Virus record (IMG/VR): IMGVR_UViG_3300006805_000100
Span: 1 to 31,392 of that record
DNA from: a virus
Length of the DNA stretch: 31,392 nucleotides
Strand: one strand, 5' to 3'
Shown here piece by piece: positions 14,357 through 21,040 of the stretch. The notes beneath the pieces were generated by a model. It was given only the letters and a program-made list of their open reading frames with translations. It was not told where the DNA came from and made no database searches. Numbering within the stretch: the first letter of the stretch is position 1; the number at the start of each line of letters is the position of its first letter. A program made the position numbers and the translations under genes.

Positions 14357-14947
14357 TCACATTAATTTAGAAATTACTTCTTTATAATCTTTCAAAAAGC
14401 TATCCAACTTCTCTTCATACAACTGAATGTCCTCTGCAAAGTCTTCGCGCGTAACAGTGATGATGTGGAGCTTCTTGTGCCATTTTTGGTTGTAGCTGAC
14501 AAAATCCATTTCTTTCAGATTTGGCTCTGTAGCAAACTCATGAACTGCAGCCCATCTATATTCGGCTGGTATCTTATTTCCAGCCAGAATGTATTTGAGG
14601 TGAGTTTTGAGTAAAGGACACTTCACTTGTACGCTCTTTGTTCTCTTTCGGCACATGGCATCTGGGGAGAAACCTACATCTTCATTCTTTTCAACAAACC
14701 CAATTGTCTCTAAATTCTCCCCCGTCAGCTCTTCGTAATCGTCTAGCGCCCATGACTCTTTGAGAGTTCCATTGAGCATGTCGTCTGATTTGAAGTCTTT
14801 GTTCTTCTCGTACTTCTCAGCAATCATTTGGATCATGAGTGCCTTTCTGCCAGTTCCTACGACATCTTTCGCTCTGGTACTTGTAACCTTGCCAAGACGC
14901 AGTTGGAGCCATTCTGGTGATCCCTGGTCTACTTCGTGATAAATCAT
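14357..14947 (-). CDS. YqaJ-type exonuclease
   Basis: A lambda-exonuclease-like nuclease that resects double-stranded ends for recombination. The opening MIYHEVDQGSPEWLQLRLGKVTSTRAKDV is the standard start of YqaJ/lambda exonuclease proteins. Catalytic positions are seen in VGFSPDAMC and VQVKCPLLKTHLKY (D...xQxK pattern). At 196 residues it matches the family. It overlaps the ERF gene by ATGA; exonuclease plus annealing protein is the usual two-gene phage recombination unit. Confidence 0.9.
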   Translation of the reverse strand: MIYHEVDQGSPEWLQLRLGKVTSTRAKDVVGTGRKALMIQMIAEKYEKNKDFKSDDMLNGTLKESWALDDYEELTGENLETIGFVEKNEDVGFSPDAMCRKRTKSVQVKCPLLKTHLKYILAGNKIPAEYRWAAVHEFATEPNLKEMDFVSYNQKWHKKLHIITVTREDFAEDIQLYEEKLDSFLKDYKEVISKLM

Positions 14948-15471
14948 AGTCCTAGTTCTTTTTTGCGCTTGGTGAATAAGGCCAGAACTTTCTTGTCAGT
15001 AGTGGCTTTCAAATCTTTCTTCCAGTAATTGGTCAACTCTTCAGCGTCATTCATGAGCTTGAGAGACTCTTCAATCACAGCAAGATTCTCGTCTCCAATA
15101 ACTTCTGTCCCCGCAGCATCTTTGTCTTCATTGGCAATAATGATATTGAAAATCATGCCGAGGTTGTAACGCTTGTAGTAGGTAATTTCAGCACCTTTCT
15201 TCTGAGGATCTACTTGTGATATTTCAATATTGCTGTCTAGTACTTCCCCGGTTGGTCGGTGGTGAGCAATAGTGAATACAGACTTTTGGTCACATCGGTG
15301 ATAGACCGTAAACTCGTTTTGCTCAAGAATTGGGTCTAGTGTCTCCCAGACTTTTTCCAAGTCAGCATATTTAGCGCCATGAACACCTTCCTTGTTCTTT
15401 CCAATGACAGGCATTGCTTTCTGAACTGCTGCCAGTGCCTCCCAAATTGTTGCCTTCTTTTCTTCCGCCAT
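14944..15471 (-). CDS. ERF-family single-strand annealing protein
   Basis: Pairs complementary single strands made by the exonuclease. The N-terminus (IWEALAAVQKAMPVIGKNKEGVHGAKYADLEKVWETLDPILEQN) carries the ERF hallmark 'K.....YADLE.V', followed by YHRCDQ, the IAHHRPTGEVL strand and GAEITYYKRYNLGMIFNII. The C-terminal part (residues 130-175) is helical. The protein has 175 residues, in the normal range. It is translationally coupled to the exonuclease gene. Confidence 0.9.
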   Translation of the reverse strand: MAEEKKATIWEALAAVQKAMPVIGKNKEGVHGAKYADLEKVWETLDPILEQNEFTVYHRCDQKSVFTIAHHRPTGEVLDSNIEISQVDPQKKGAEITYYKRYNLGMIFNIIIANEDKDAAGTEVIGDENLAVIEESLKLMNDAEELTNYWKKDLKATTDKKVLALFTKRKKELGL

Positions 15472-15483
15472 AGTATTTTTTAC

Positions 15484-16035
15484 TTAGTTATCAAAGAAGA
15501 ATACGAGTCGTACATCTTCATCTTCTTCGTCGTGATCAGTGAGTTTCAGTTCTTCTATTATTTGTTCTATAGGGTTTTTCTCCCTTTTAAATAATGTGAA
15601 TATTTTTCTTTTTCCAACTACTCCTAAGTGTTTCCCAGAAGTCCAAGAGCAAGTTTCTGTAATCTCATCACCATTTTTTGCAAGTATTAAGCTACTGTCA
15701 TCGATCTCTTGATTTATGAGTTCTTCTGGTATTTCTTTTAGTTCTTTAAGGGTGAAATAACTGTGCGAGTGTCCATCAGAACCCCAGTATTCAACCTCCG
15801 CTTGATAGCCAAGGCTTGCATCTGCGGGAACTCCCTTGGGCTGTGCAATGGGAACAATATTATTTGAGTTTCTTACATCAGCAAGAAAGGCAAATAGTTC
15901 ATAATTCCTTCCTAAATCAAGATCATCTCGATATTCAGTGTGATCTTTATATTTGTGTGAAAACTCACCTTTGATTTGAACCCACTTTCCATTTTTCCGC
16001 TTTCTTTCCGCAAAAGCGTGTATATCGCATCCCAT
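15484..16035 (-). CDS. Conserved phage protein of MGCDIH type, unknown function
   Basis: The opening MGCDIHAFAERKRKNGKW is characteristic of a protein family spread among phages and bacteria; its function is not known. The conserved segment NYELFAFLADVRNS follows, and a SDGHSHSYFTLKEL motif near residues 85-98 is rich in His and could bind metal. The C-terminus is acidic (TDHDEEDEDVRLVFFFDN). 183 residues. The start lies seven bases after the stop of the 29-codon gene. Confidence 0.8.
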   Translation of the reverse strand: MGCDIHAFAERKRKNGKWVQIKGEFSHKYKDHTEYRDDLDLGRNYELFAFLADVRNSNNIVPIAQPKGVPADASLGYQAEVEYWGSDGHSHSYFTLKELKEIPEELINQEIDDSSLILAKNGDEITETCSWTSGKHLGVVGKRKIFTLFKREKNPIEQIIEELKLTDHDEEDEDVRLVFFFDN

Positions 16036-16041
16036 AGTTTT

Positions 16042-16131
16042 TTACTTAAAAAATTTGTCGTACCATGCACCCCAAGACAACATCTGTCTCATTACTTGTC
16101 TCCGGTGTTTTAGGTGTAAATAAGTTTTCAT
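16042..16131 (-). CDS. Very small gene, 29 codons
   Basis: Reads MKTYLHLKHRRQVMRQMLSW, then GAWYDKFFK. It overlaps the upstream gene by ATGA and ends seven bases before the next ATG, filling the only gap between two well-supported genes. Its product is basic and aromatic, possibly amphipathic. No family recognised. The coupling, more than the sequence, supports it. Confidence 0.45.
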   Translation of the reverse strand: MKTYLHLKHRRQVMRQMLSWGAWYDKFFK

Positions 16132-16469
16132 AAAAGGTCGTGAATTGATTTATAGCCACTGATTTTTGGATTTATCTGTATCGTGTATGGGTTGTACCAC
16201 TCCTGTGCATCGAGTATCTTTTTGATAGCTTCTGCTATTTGCATAGTCTTCTTCTTAGCACGAGATTTTGTAAAAATGTTAAGATCTTGCACGTTGTCAC
16301 TCACTCTCCAGCACCTACCCCAAACTGCATATTTCTTACCATCAATTTTAAACTTTCCATTGAAGCACGGACAGTGTCCGTCATAGCCTTTCTCAAAATA
16401 ATATTGGATACCGAAGAAGTCTTCACTCTTCATCTTTTCCATTTTTTTGAGAAAATTTTCTAGCTTCAT
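16128..16469 (-). CDS. Unknown protein, 113 residues
   Basis: Begins MKLENFLKKMEKMKSEDFFG. A Cys-containing segment GHCPCFNGKFKIDGKKYAVWGRCWR near residues 31-55 suggests a small beta fold with a possible metal site. No family recognised. Three bases downstream of the transglycosylase gene. Confidence 0.6.
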   Translation of the reverse strand: MKLENFLKKMEKMKSEDFFGIQYYFEKGYDGHCPCFNGKFKIDGKKYAVWGRCWRVSDNVQDLNIFTKSRAKKKTMQIAEAIKKILDAQEWYNPYTIQINPKISGYKSIHDLL

Positions 16470-16472
16470 AAT

Positions 16473-17048
16473 TTAGTAAGAATTATTTACATCGTGATAA
16501 GCCAAAGCTTTTGATGGTGTCTCATAACGCTTCTGAATGTATTTCAGTCCACACTCGGTTTGCTTCACTGGGTCACTCGTTTTTTCACAACCATACGCTT
16601 CCCATGTGCTATCCAAGAACTGAAACATTCCATAAGCTGTCGATACTGGATTTTGTGCTTTGTGGTTAAAATCTGACTCTCTATCTACCAATTCCATTAA
16701 TGCGTTCACTTCTTTGTCGCCAAATATTGCTCTTCCTTTTTCTTCAATTAATTTCTTGTTAGAAGTAGGAGAGGCTGCCGCTACAACAGCCTCAGGAGCC
16801 ACTTGATCAGACAAACTTACCGTCTTTCCCTTACTACCTCCCTCCTGGGATGATCTTTCAGGTTCTATACTTGTAACTTCGTTTGATTTTGATTTGAAAT
16901 AGTCGTCCTCCAATGTCTGCCATTCGGTAAGTTCTTCCCATGTCTCTATTCCTTCGTGATAAACATGTGCGGTGATTCCGACAATGAATATGTAAAGGAA
17001 AACTGTGAAATATCTTTTTAAGGTGTTTTTTATTTTTGTTTTGTTCAT
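16473..17048 (-). CDS. Membrane-anchored lytic transglycosylase (SLT type)
   Basis: An N-terminal membrane anchor (YFTVFLYIFIVGITAHVYH, residues 13-31) precedes a linker rich in Ser, Ala and Val, then a lysozyme-like domain from about residue 105. Motifs are NALMELVDRESDFNH (catalytic Glu), NPVSTAYGMFQFLDSTW (the GxxQ strand and Trp) and ALAYHDVNNSY. SLT enzymes cleave the glycan strands of peptidoglycan. The N-terminal anchor would place the enzyme outside the inner membrane. It could act at lysis or during entry; its distance from the C39/holin group hints at a separate role. Confidence 0.88.
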   Translation of the reverse strand: MNKTKIKNTLKRYFTVFLYIFIVGITAHVYHEGIETWEELTEWQTLEDDYFKSKSNEVTSIEPERSSQEGGSKGKTVSLSDQVAPEAVVAAASPTSNKKLIEEKGRAIFGDKEVNALMELVDRESDFNHKAQNPVSTAYGMFQFLDSTWEAYGCEKTSDPVKQTECGLKYIQKRYETPSKALAYHDVNNSY

Positions 17049-17057
17049 ACGAGATTA

Positions 17058-17297
17058 TTAATCTTTAGAATCCCGTATTTCTTTTTCTAGTTTTTTAGTC
17101 GGCACCCATTTACGCATTCCATCCTCTGTCTCTGCCCTGAGATACCCGGCCATTTTCAGCTCGCGACATCTCCGGTCAATGTTGAATGGCATGTACATTC
17201 CGTAAACTACTCTGTTGGCTACGAGGGCTGGGATAATGAATCCCCTTCTCACTGCCACTCGCTTCGCTCTTTCTTGATGTGTGATTTTTGTTTTCAT
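17058..17297 (-). CDS. Small basic protein, winged-helix-like
   Basis: Seventy-nine residues, rich in Arg and Lys: MKTKITHQERAKRVAVRRGF then FNIDRRCRELKMAGYLRAET. The last part (RRCRELKMAGYLRAETEDGMRKWVPT) looks like the recognition helix and wing of a winged-helix domain. Perhaps a small regulator; the family is not certain. Confidence 0.5.
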   Translation of the reverse strand: MKTKITHQERAKRVAVRRGFIIPALVANRVVYGMYMPFNIDRRCRELKMAGYLRAETEDGMRKWVPTKKLEKEIRDSKD

Positions 17298-17306
17298 AGA
17301 AGTGTT

Positions 17307-17627
17307 TTATGCTCCTTCTGGGTTACTTGGCCAGTAGGCTGGCTCTTTCTCACTGTTCGCCCATTCGTTCCAAATCTCCATCAGCTCACTCTTCCCAACA
17401 TTCATGTCACCATTGTGATCCTCGAACTCTTTGTATGTTTCAAACCCCAAACTTAGTGATTCTTCTACTTTCTCGCGCTCACTCTTTGTGGTCGCTCTCC
17501 AGTATTCCCAGAAACTGATTTTTGGATTGTCCCGGTATAAGGGAGATTCCATAATCTCTAGGAGAAAGGAGTGCGTGTAGTCCACAACGCTTTGAGGCGT
17601 TCCAGCGAAACCAATTGCTGTTTTCAT
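17307..17627 (-). CDS. Unknown acidic protein, 106 residues
   Basis: Begins MKTAIGFAGTPQSVVDYTHS. Acidic, Trp-rich (ISFWEYWRATT, EIWNEWANSE, PAYWPSNPEG). No family recognised. It is the first gene downstream of the folded, gene-free region at 17638-18096. Confidence 0.6.
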   Translation of the reverse strand: MKTAIGFAGTPQSVVDYTHSFLLEIMESPLYRDNPKISFWEYWRATTKSEREKVEESLSLGFETYKEFEDHNGDMNVGKSELMEIWNEWANSEKEPAYWPSNPEGA

Positions 17628-17637
17628 ACACTTGTTG

Positions 17638-17841
17638 AGGCAATGACGGGAGCAGGAGTAATCACTACTCTATTCCGCCCGCGTCATTGCCTATTACTCT
17701 TGAAGCTGTTAAAAGTCGCTTCTTTCACTTAAGACTTACTTTGCTTGACCACGAATAAATTAATTTTGTGGTGGGTTTCAGCCTTTACCCCCAACACTAG
17801 GTTCAGTGTCAGAAGCCTTTCTGATGACTCCATTGCTGGAG
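17638..17841 (-). ncRNA. Second folded, gene-free segment
   Basis: No gene is seen. In minus-strand order the hairpins are CTCCA-GCAA-TGGAG (GNRA loop), CAGAA-AGGC-TTCTG, CACT-(6)-AGTG, GGGT-(10)-ACCC, ACCAC-(15)-GTGGT, then a long one at 17638-17692: AGGCAATGAC, bulge GC, GGG, inner GAGTA-(5)-TACTC, CCC, GTCATTGCCT. The chain of hairpins suggests a leader RNA or riboswitch-like element ahead of the gene at 17627, or a stand-alone RNA. No known class recognised. Confidence 0.45.
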
Positions 17842-17842
17842 G

Positions 17843-17872
17843 TAAAAGAAAAAACCGCTATTTCTAGCGGTT
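17843..17872 (-). terminator. Rho-independent terminator
   Basis: Perfect eight-base stem AACCGCTA with TAGCGGTT, loop of four, followed on the minus strand by TTTTTTCTTTT. It would end transcripts from the promoter at 18052-18087. Confidence 0.85.
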
Positions 17873-17873
17873 G

Positions 17874-17895
17874 TTGTCAAGAGTGGTGTTGACAA
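17874..17895. repeat. Inverted repeat TTGTCAA-8-TTGACAA
   Basis: Perfect seven-base arms around eight bases; could be an operator for a dimeric protein, or a hairpin in the RNA. The plus strand half also reads TTGACA with TAATGT 19 bases on, a weak promoter toward the plus strand with no gene to serve. Confidence 0.5.
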
Positions 17896-18051
17896 AAGTA
17901 GTGTTTTGTTTCGTAATGTAACTTATGCGACATTATAGTAGTTTTTTTAAAGAGGCCTTAGCCTCTACCAATATAATGCCTGAAAGGTTCACAGAACGAC
18001 ACGACCCTACAGTTTCTCCGCTAGATATTTAGTTGTAAAAGATCACTTCAA

Positions 18052-18087
18052 TACACCCATTATAGCAAATAAAAAAGAGGCTGTCAA
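18052..18087 (-). promoter_or_regulatory. Near-perfect sigma-70 promoter
   Basis: Minus strand: TTGACA (18082-18087), 17 bases, TATAAT (18059-18064), with TGC before the -10 box. Both hexamers match the consensus exactly. It overlaps the terminator of the gene upstream; its -35 box lies in the loop region of that hairpin. Transcription would start near 18052 into the 210-base gene-free unit. Confidence 0.85.
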
Positions 18088-18109
18088 GTCTTTTTCTCAA
18101 CGCCTCTTT
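18069..18109 (-). terminator. Rho-independent terminator after the helix-turn-helix gene
   Basis: Minus strand: AAAGAGGC with GCCTCTTT (8 pairs), extended inward by GTTGAG with CTTGAC (6 pairs, two G-T), then TTTTTTATTT. The stop codon of the gene at 18097-18552 lies within the hairpin, so translation to the end could melt it. Confidence 0.75.
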
Positions 18110-18552
18110 AATGCCTCTTCTAAAGCCTCCCAATTAATGTATTTCCTACCTGCTTTGATTGCTTGAAAAGCCCCACTTGGATCTGGCACACCATGTTTCT
18201 CCCCTACTTGTCGGTATGAAAGGGGATAAAATTCGTATTCAATCGCCATCGCGATATTTCTGGCAAAGTTGCCCGGTCTTCCTAATTTTGGCTTTTTATT
18301 CTGTTCCATAGGGTTATTATTACACAAAAACTCTGTTTTGACAAGGGTCTTTTCCCAAACTTCTGCATGAATCCCACAAAAAAAGCAGAAAGAGCCTGTG
18401 CGCTGATAAGTTGGACAGAAGAGGTCGAATACCTTTCTTTCTATTTTACCGCACGAACAATATCTCAACATCTCACTGTAATGCTTCCACATGTGGGGGC
18501 GTGGCTCCTGCCACTTCCCCCATTCATGGGTATGTATGTTCCAAATCCGCAT
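18097..18552 (-). CDS. Helix-turn-helix protein with a Cys-rich N-terminal part
   Basis: The C-terminal 70 residues (from MEQNKKPKLGRPG) contain YEFYPLSYRQVGEKHGVPDPSGAFQAIKAGR, a helix-turn-helix pattern of a small phage regulator. The N-terminal 80 residues have Cys pairs at CSCG, FCP and FCFFCG, likely zinc-binding. The Met at 18309 could be the true start of a separate regulator; an imperfect promoter (TTGTCA, TAATAA) lies just ahead of it. As written it is one 151-residue protein. Its position between promoters and a palindrome suggests a role in controlling this region (inference). Confidence 0.65.
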   Translation of the reverse strand: MRIWNIHTHEWGKWQEPRPHMWKHYSEMLRYCSCGKIERKVFDLFCPTYQRTGSFCFFCGIHAEVWEKTLVKTEFLCNNNPMEQNKKPKLGRPGNFARNIAMAIEYEFYPLSYRQVGEKHGVPDPSGAFQAIKAGRKYINWEALEEALKRR

Positions 18553-18570
18553 ATAAAATCTTTAAGTTTT

Positions 18571-18607
18571 ACAGCAGACCCTAACACACGCATTTAGACA
18601 ATGTCAA
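18571..18607 (-). promoter_or_regulatory. Possible promoter ahead of the helix-turn-helix gene
   Basis: Minus strand TTGACA (18602-18607), 18 bases, TAGGGT (18578-18583). The -10 box is weak but resembles TAGGCT of the promoter at 2309-2344. Start would be near 18571, about 20 bases ahead of the ATG at 18552. Confidence 0.4.
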
Positions 18608-18804
18608 GCACCTTTGTTCAGATATTTCGTCACTTCACCCACTACGAGACCCACAACAGTGATGGCTGCGAGGTTTACCATGGTTTTTGGATCAAGCATG
18701 AATACGTCTCCTACCTGAAGTACATACGCTCCTACCACTACCACAGTCATTCCTCCGAGTCTCCACAGGAATGATTTTACTCGACTTTTTAATTGTTCGT
18801 TCAT
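18604..18804 (-). CDS. Small two-pass membrane protein, holin-like
   Basis: Sixty-six residues with two hydrophobic stretches: GGMTVVVVGAYVLQVGDVFML (17-37) and TMVNLAAITVVGLVVGEVTKYL (41-62). A short basic N-terminus (MNEQLKSRVKSFLWR) stays inside. The size, topology and position after the C39-like peptidase gene point to a holin or related lysis protein; similar proteins also occur as 'DUF7940/phage holin-like' entries. Family not proven. Confidence 0.65.
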   Translation of the reverse strand: MNEQLKSRVKSFLWRLGGMTVVVVGAYVLQVGDVFMLDPKTMVNLAAITVVGLVVGEVTKYLNKGA

Positions 18805-18805
18805 A

Positions 18806-18937
18806 CTACTTGTCCAATACCATTAACACTCCTGCAAGGATCACCAGGATAGCCGACACTGGTATTACTACCGGGAAGAAGTATCCTAGACCTAACATGC
18901 TCAAAGCTATTCCCACACCAAATATTTTTCCTGACAT
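18806..18937 (-). CDS. Very small membrane protein, 43 residues
   Basis: Reads MSGKIFGVGIALSMLGLGYF, then FPVVIPVSAILVILAGVLMVLDK: one long or two short membrane segments. It fits exactly between the peptidase gene (stop at 18942) and the holin-like gene (start at 18804). Probably part of the lysis group, for example a second holin or pinholin (inference). Confidence 0.6.
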   Translation of the reverse strand: MSGKIFGVGIALSMLGLGYFFPVVIPVSAILVILAGVLMVLDK

Positions 18938-18941
18938 AAAT

Positions 18942-19382
18942 TTACTTTTTAATTAATATAGAACCTCCCACCACTCCGCTATAAAACTTCTTCTTACCAT
19001 CCCACGGGTCAGCTACCCAGAACTTCTTGAATCCTGGTACTCGCCACAGTGCATGTACCCAATGACCGCCATTGTCTACATGTAAGAGAAGAGTCTTGTT
19101 CGGATTCTTTAGAGCTTCATCAATGAGTTTCTGATCGTAGGTATAGAATCGCCAATGAAACTTCATTCTCTTGTACACCTTTCCGATGGAACTCCAAATG
19201 ACCAATGCATCAGGCGTGTATTCCAGCTCCTGACATAGCGGGTAAGGCAGAATTTCTTCTCCAAACCAAGTTCCACTCATAGCGATGTCAGTCGTTGTGC
19301 ATCCAACCGCAGCCATTTTCTGCTTCGTCTTACCAAGGTATTTATCAAACCATCTCTTATCCCTCTGACAAAATATTTTCAT
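18942..19382 (-). CDS. C39-like cysteine peptidase, candidate endolysin
   Basis: The reading KIFCQRDKRWFDKYLGKTKQ leads to VGCTTTDIAMSGTW, the catalytic Cys (residue 28) at the start of a helix as in papain-like C39 peptidases. His is in NGGHWVHALWRV and Asp in FWVADPWDG, giving the Cys-His-Asp set. There is no signal peptide, so a holin would be needed for it to reach the wall. At 146 residues it is a single domain. The neighbours are small membrane proteins. Its substrate could be peptide cross-links of the wall (inference). Confidence 0.75.
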   Translation of the reverse strand: MKIFCQRDKRWFDKYLGKTKQKMAAVGCTTTDIAMSGTWFGEEILPYPLCQELEYTPDALVIWSSIGKVYKRMKFHWRFYTYDQKLIDEALKNPNKTLLLHVDNGGHWVHALWRVPGFKKFWVADPWDGKKKFYSGVVGGSILIKK

Positions 19383-19406
19383 ACTCTTTTTACTTAAAAA
19401 TTAGAC

Positions 19407-19514
19407 TTAGACCAGCGAAGTAAACCACAAAAGTACAGAGCCAAAACACATCCCAGCTAAAGCTGACACGAAGTTTGTGGCGATGCAGTCGTAATTTATT
19501 TCTTTTTCCAACAT
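19407..19514 (-). CDS. Very small membrane protein, 35 residues
   Basis: Reads MLEKEINYDCIATNFVSALA, then GMCFGSVLLWFTSLV. The last 22 residues are hydrophobic. The sequence AGAAGGA lies just before its ATG. The stop is in a short gap before the C39 gene. Weakly supported. Confidence 0.45.
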   Translation of the reverse strand: MLEKEINYDCIATNFVSALAGMCFGSVLLWFTSLV

Positions 19515-19648
19515 TTCCTTCTATAGTTTTGTATTAGATTATTAGTCTGCCCCAACGGATTGAGGTCTTTCCCTCCTAGAGAGACTGGTGCGAGCTTCGA
19601 GGTGCAACGCTAGAGATTTGGAGCCAGTCCCTTTAGGAAAGAATGATT
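19515..19648 (-). other. Gene-poor stretch with a strong hairpin
   Basis: No gene is favoured on either strand. On the minus strand GGGACTGG pairs with CCAGTCTC (8 pairs, one G-T) around a 35-base loop that can fold further (AGC/GCT), and GAGG-(6)-CCTC follows. It may be the leader of the lysis genes. Confidence 0.4.
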
Positions 19649-19798
19649 CTATTTCATATCTTCTAGTAATCTCCTTATGGAACCTTTGCCAACATGCTGA
19701 GAACATCTCTTGTAGATTTCTATCGTCATGTGCTCCAACTTTGAGAGGTATGACTCTTTGCACTCCGGACACTTCTTGTATTTTGGTTTTTCTTTCAT
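19649..19798 (-). CDS. Small zinc-ribbon-like protein, 49 residues
   Basis: Begins MKEKPKYKKCPECKESYLSK; CPEC near residue 10 and a later Cys-His (RCSQH) would make one metal site. An alternative frame at 19542-19772 overlaps it but lacks any such pattern. No family named. Confidence 0.55.
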   Translation of the reverse strand: MKEKPKYKKCPECKESYLSKLEHMTIEIYKRCSQHVGKGSIRRLLEDMK

Positions 19799-19859
19799 GG
19801 GTTTTGAGTAAAGTGGGGATTTAACGGAATCCCCTACCGAGATATTTGATCACCGCCTT

Positions 19860-20051
19860 TCAGTTGAACAGCGTCTCCGAATGCACCGGTAGAGGTAGAT
19901 AGAACTGCCCGTAGTGACAACCCGTTGTGCCGCGCGGAGCCTTGATTTCAAGACCACACTGGCACTCGTATTCATCACTTGAGCAGACATCTATACCCTC
20001 CACTTTCTTGCACATAGGTTCTGAGCATCTTGGGCATTGGAACATCGGCAA
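19860..20051 (-). CDS. Small zinc-ribbon protein, 63 residues
   Basis: Two CxxC-type knuckles: FQCPRCSEPMCKK near the N-terminus, and YECQCGLEIKAPRG at residues 28-41, typical of rubredoxin-like zinc ribbons. Function unknown. Between 19799 and 19860 no gene is seen. Confidence 0.65.
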   Translation of the reverse strand: MPMFQCPRCSEPMCKKVEGIDVCSSDEYECQCGLEIKAPRGTTGCHYGQFYLPLPVHSETLFN

Positions 20052-20065
20052 TCTCCTTCAGAAAA

Positions 20066-20722
20066 CTAAAGCCTACCAATCAGAGGTACTTCATCATTCA
20101 CAATCCCTTGTGATTTTTTCTCCTCCTTCTGCACTTCTACTTTTTGAACTTCTACCTTTTCTGTCTTTTTCTCCTCTTTCACTTTTTCCTTTTCAACTAT
20201 TGTGGGTTTTGAATTGGCCAGTGTCGGTGGGTAACTCAACTGTGTTTCCTGTCCTGGTGAGGTATTCACAACTTGCCCAGCTTTAATTTCGAAATGGACA
20301 CTTTCTATGTAATACCTGTCCACTTCTCGAAAAGAGCTCTGGCGGAATGAGTAGATCATATACAGCTTGTATTCTCCATCTGGGAGGTCTTTCGGTAGCT
20401 GTAGGTCGTAGTTTTGATCTCTACAGCCCACTGGGTCTATATTGGTGACTGTTGGGTATTCTTCTTCTGGGCTGATATTCCCCTCTCGTAAAAGGAAACG
20501 TGCTACTGACCCTTGGATGTTCTTGTTTTTGCAATACTGAATCGTGTAGGTTAGCGTTTCCCCTGGCTGGTATACGCTCTTGTTCACATTGATCGGAGAG
20601 TAGGTTTCTAGTATGTCTGCTGGTGCCCAGCGAACATAAAAGAAGGCTGATAGCGAAGCAACCATGACGATCATGAAGGTTGCAAAGAAGCTGTAGCCTA
20701 GTATTTTTTGTGACTTATTCAT
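20066..20722 (-). CDS. Membrane-anchored protein with an outward beta domain
   Basis: The start was set at MNKSQKILGYSFF, one base overlap with the upstream TAA (TAATG); a longer frame opens 20 codons earlier. Residues 8-30 form a membrane segment (LGYSFFATFMIVMVASLSAFFYV). Residues 45-150 have an Ig-like pattern (YQPGETLTYTIQYCKNK, DGEYKLYMIYSF). The tail is a Lys/Glu-rich repeat (VEVQKVEVQKEE). It could be a spanin-like or adhesion-type protein; not recognised. Confidence 0.6.
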   Translation of the reverse strand: MNKSQKILGYSFFATFMIVMVASLSAFFYVRWAPADILETYSPINVNKSVYQPGETLTYTIQYCKNKNIQGSVARFLLREGNISPEEEYPTVTNIDPVGCRDQNYDLQLPKDLPDGEYKLYMIYSFRQSSFREVDRYYIESVHFEIKAGQVVNTSPGQETQLSYPPTLANSKPTIVEKEKVKEEKKTEKVEVQKVEVQKEEKKSQGIVNDEVPLIGRL

Positions 20723-21039
20723 TACTTTAGAGTTACACCGCTTATAATTCCTGCTACTACTGCGGTGAGTAGTAAACCGCAAATACCAAATACAAGAGCC
20801 TGCACGAGTGGGTACATGGCAGTCCTTTTTTCTTGGCGGTCTTCAGAATCTTTAATGGCAATCTTCATGTCTGCGAATGTCGGGAATTTATTGCCAAGAC
20901 CCTCAATTTTTTCATCGATGCTTTTGAACTGAACCTTATTGTCTACGAATCCTTGCTTGGTATCATTCTTAAGCTCAGTGAAGCGCTCTGTGAGCGTATC
21001 CACCTTCTGCATGAGTAGTTCGTTGCTTTTGCTTTCCAT
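20722..21039 (-). CDS. Coiled-coil protein with C-terminal membrane helix (XhlA-like)
   Basis: Residues 1-75 are a long coiled coil (KVDTLTERFTELKNDTKQGF, FKSIDEKIEGLGNKF). Residues 79-102 are a membrane helix (PLVQALVFGICGLLLTAVVAGII). This layout matches XhlA/haemolysin-type proteins that assist holins. Coupled to the next gene by TAATG. Confidence 0.65.
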   Translation of the reverse strand: MESKSNELLMQKVDTLTERFTELKNDTKQGFVDNKVQFKSIDEKIEGLGNKFPTFADMKIAIKDSEDRQEKRTAMYPLVQALVFGICGLLLTAVVAGIISGVTLK

Positions 21040-21040
21040 A

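Larger units (their letters stand above)
17843..18052 (-). ncRNA. Putative small RNA of about 210 bases
   Basis: Bounded by a near-consensus promoter (18052-18087) and a strong terminator (17843-17872), with no usable reading frame in between. It contains a six-base-stem hairpin AGAGGC-TAAG-GCCTCT (about 17950-17966) and the 7-base inverted repeat TTGTCAA/TTGACAA at 17874-17895 just before the terminator. A second TATAAT near 17930 might be another start. No known RNA family recognised. Confidence 0.55.

Noticed and set aside
17888-17920. Plus-strand promoter TTGACA...TAATGT
   Set aside because: The spacing is 19 and no plus-strand gene or RNA signature follows; kept only as part of the inverted repeat.
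17945-17972. Terminator at hairpin AGAGGC-TAAG-GCCTCT
   Set aside because: Only three T follow the stem on the minus strand, then seven A; too weak.
19542-19772. 76-codon minus-strand frame MSGVQRVIPLKV...
   Set aside because: The overlapping 49-codon frame at 19649-19798 has a CPEC motif and a cleaner fit; the longer frame has no recognisable pattern.
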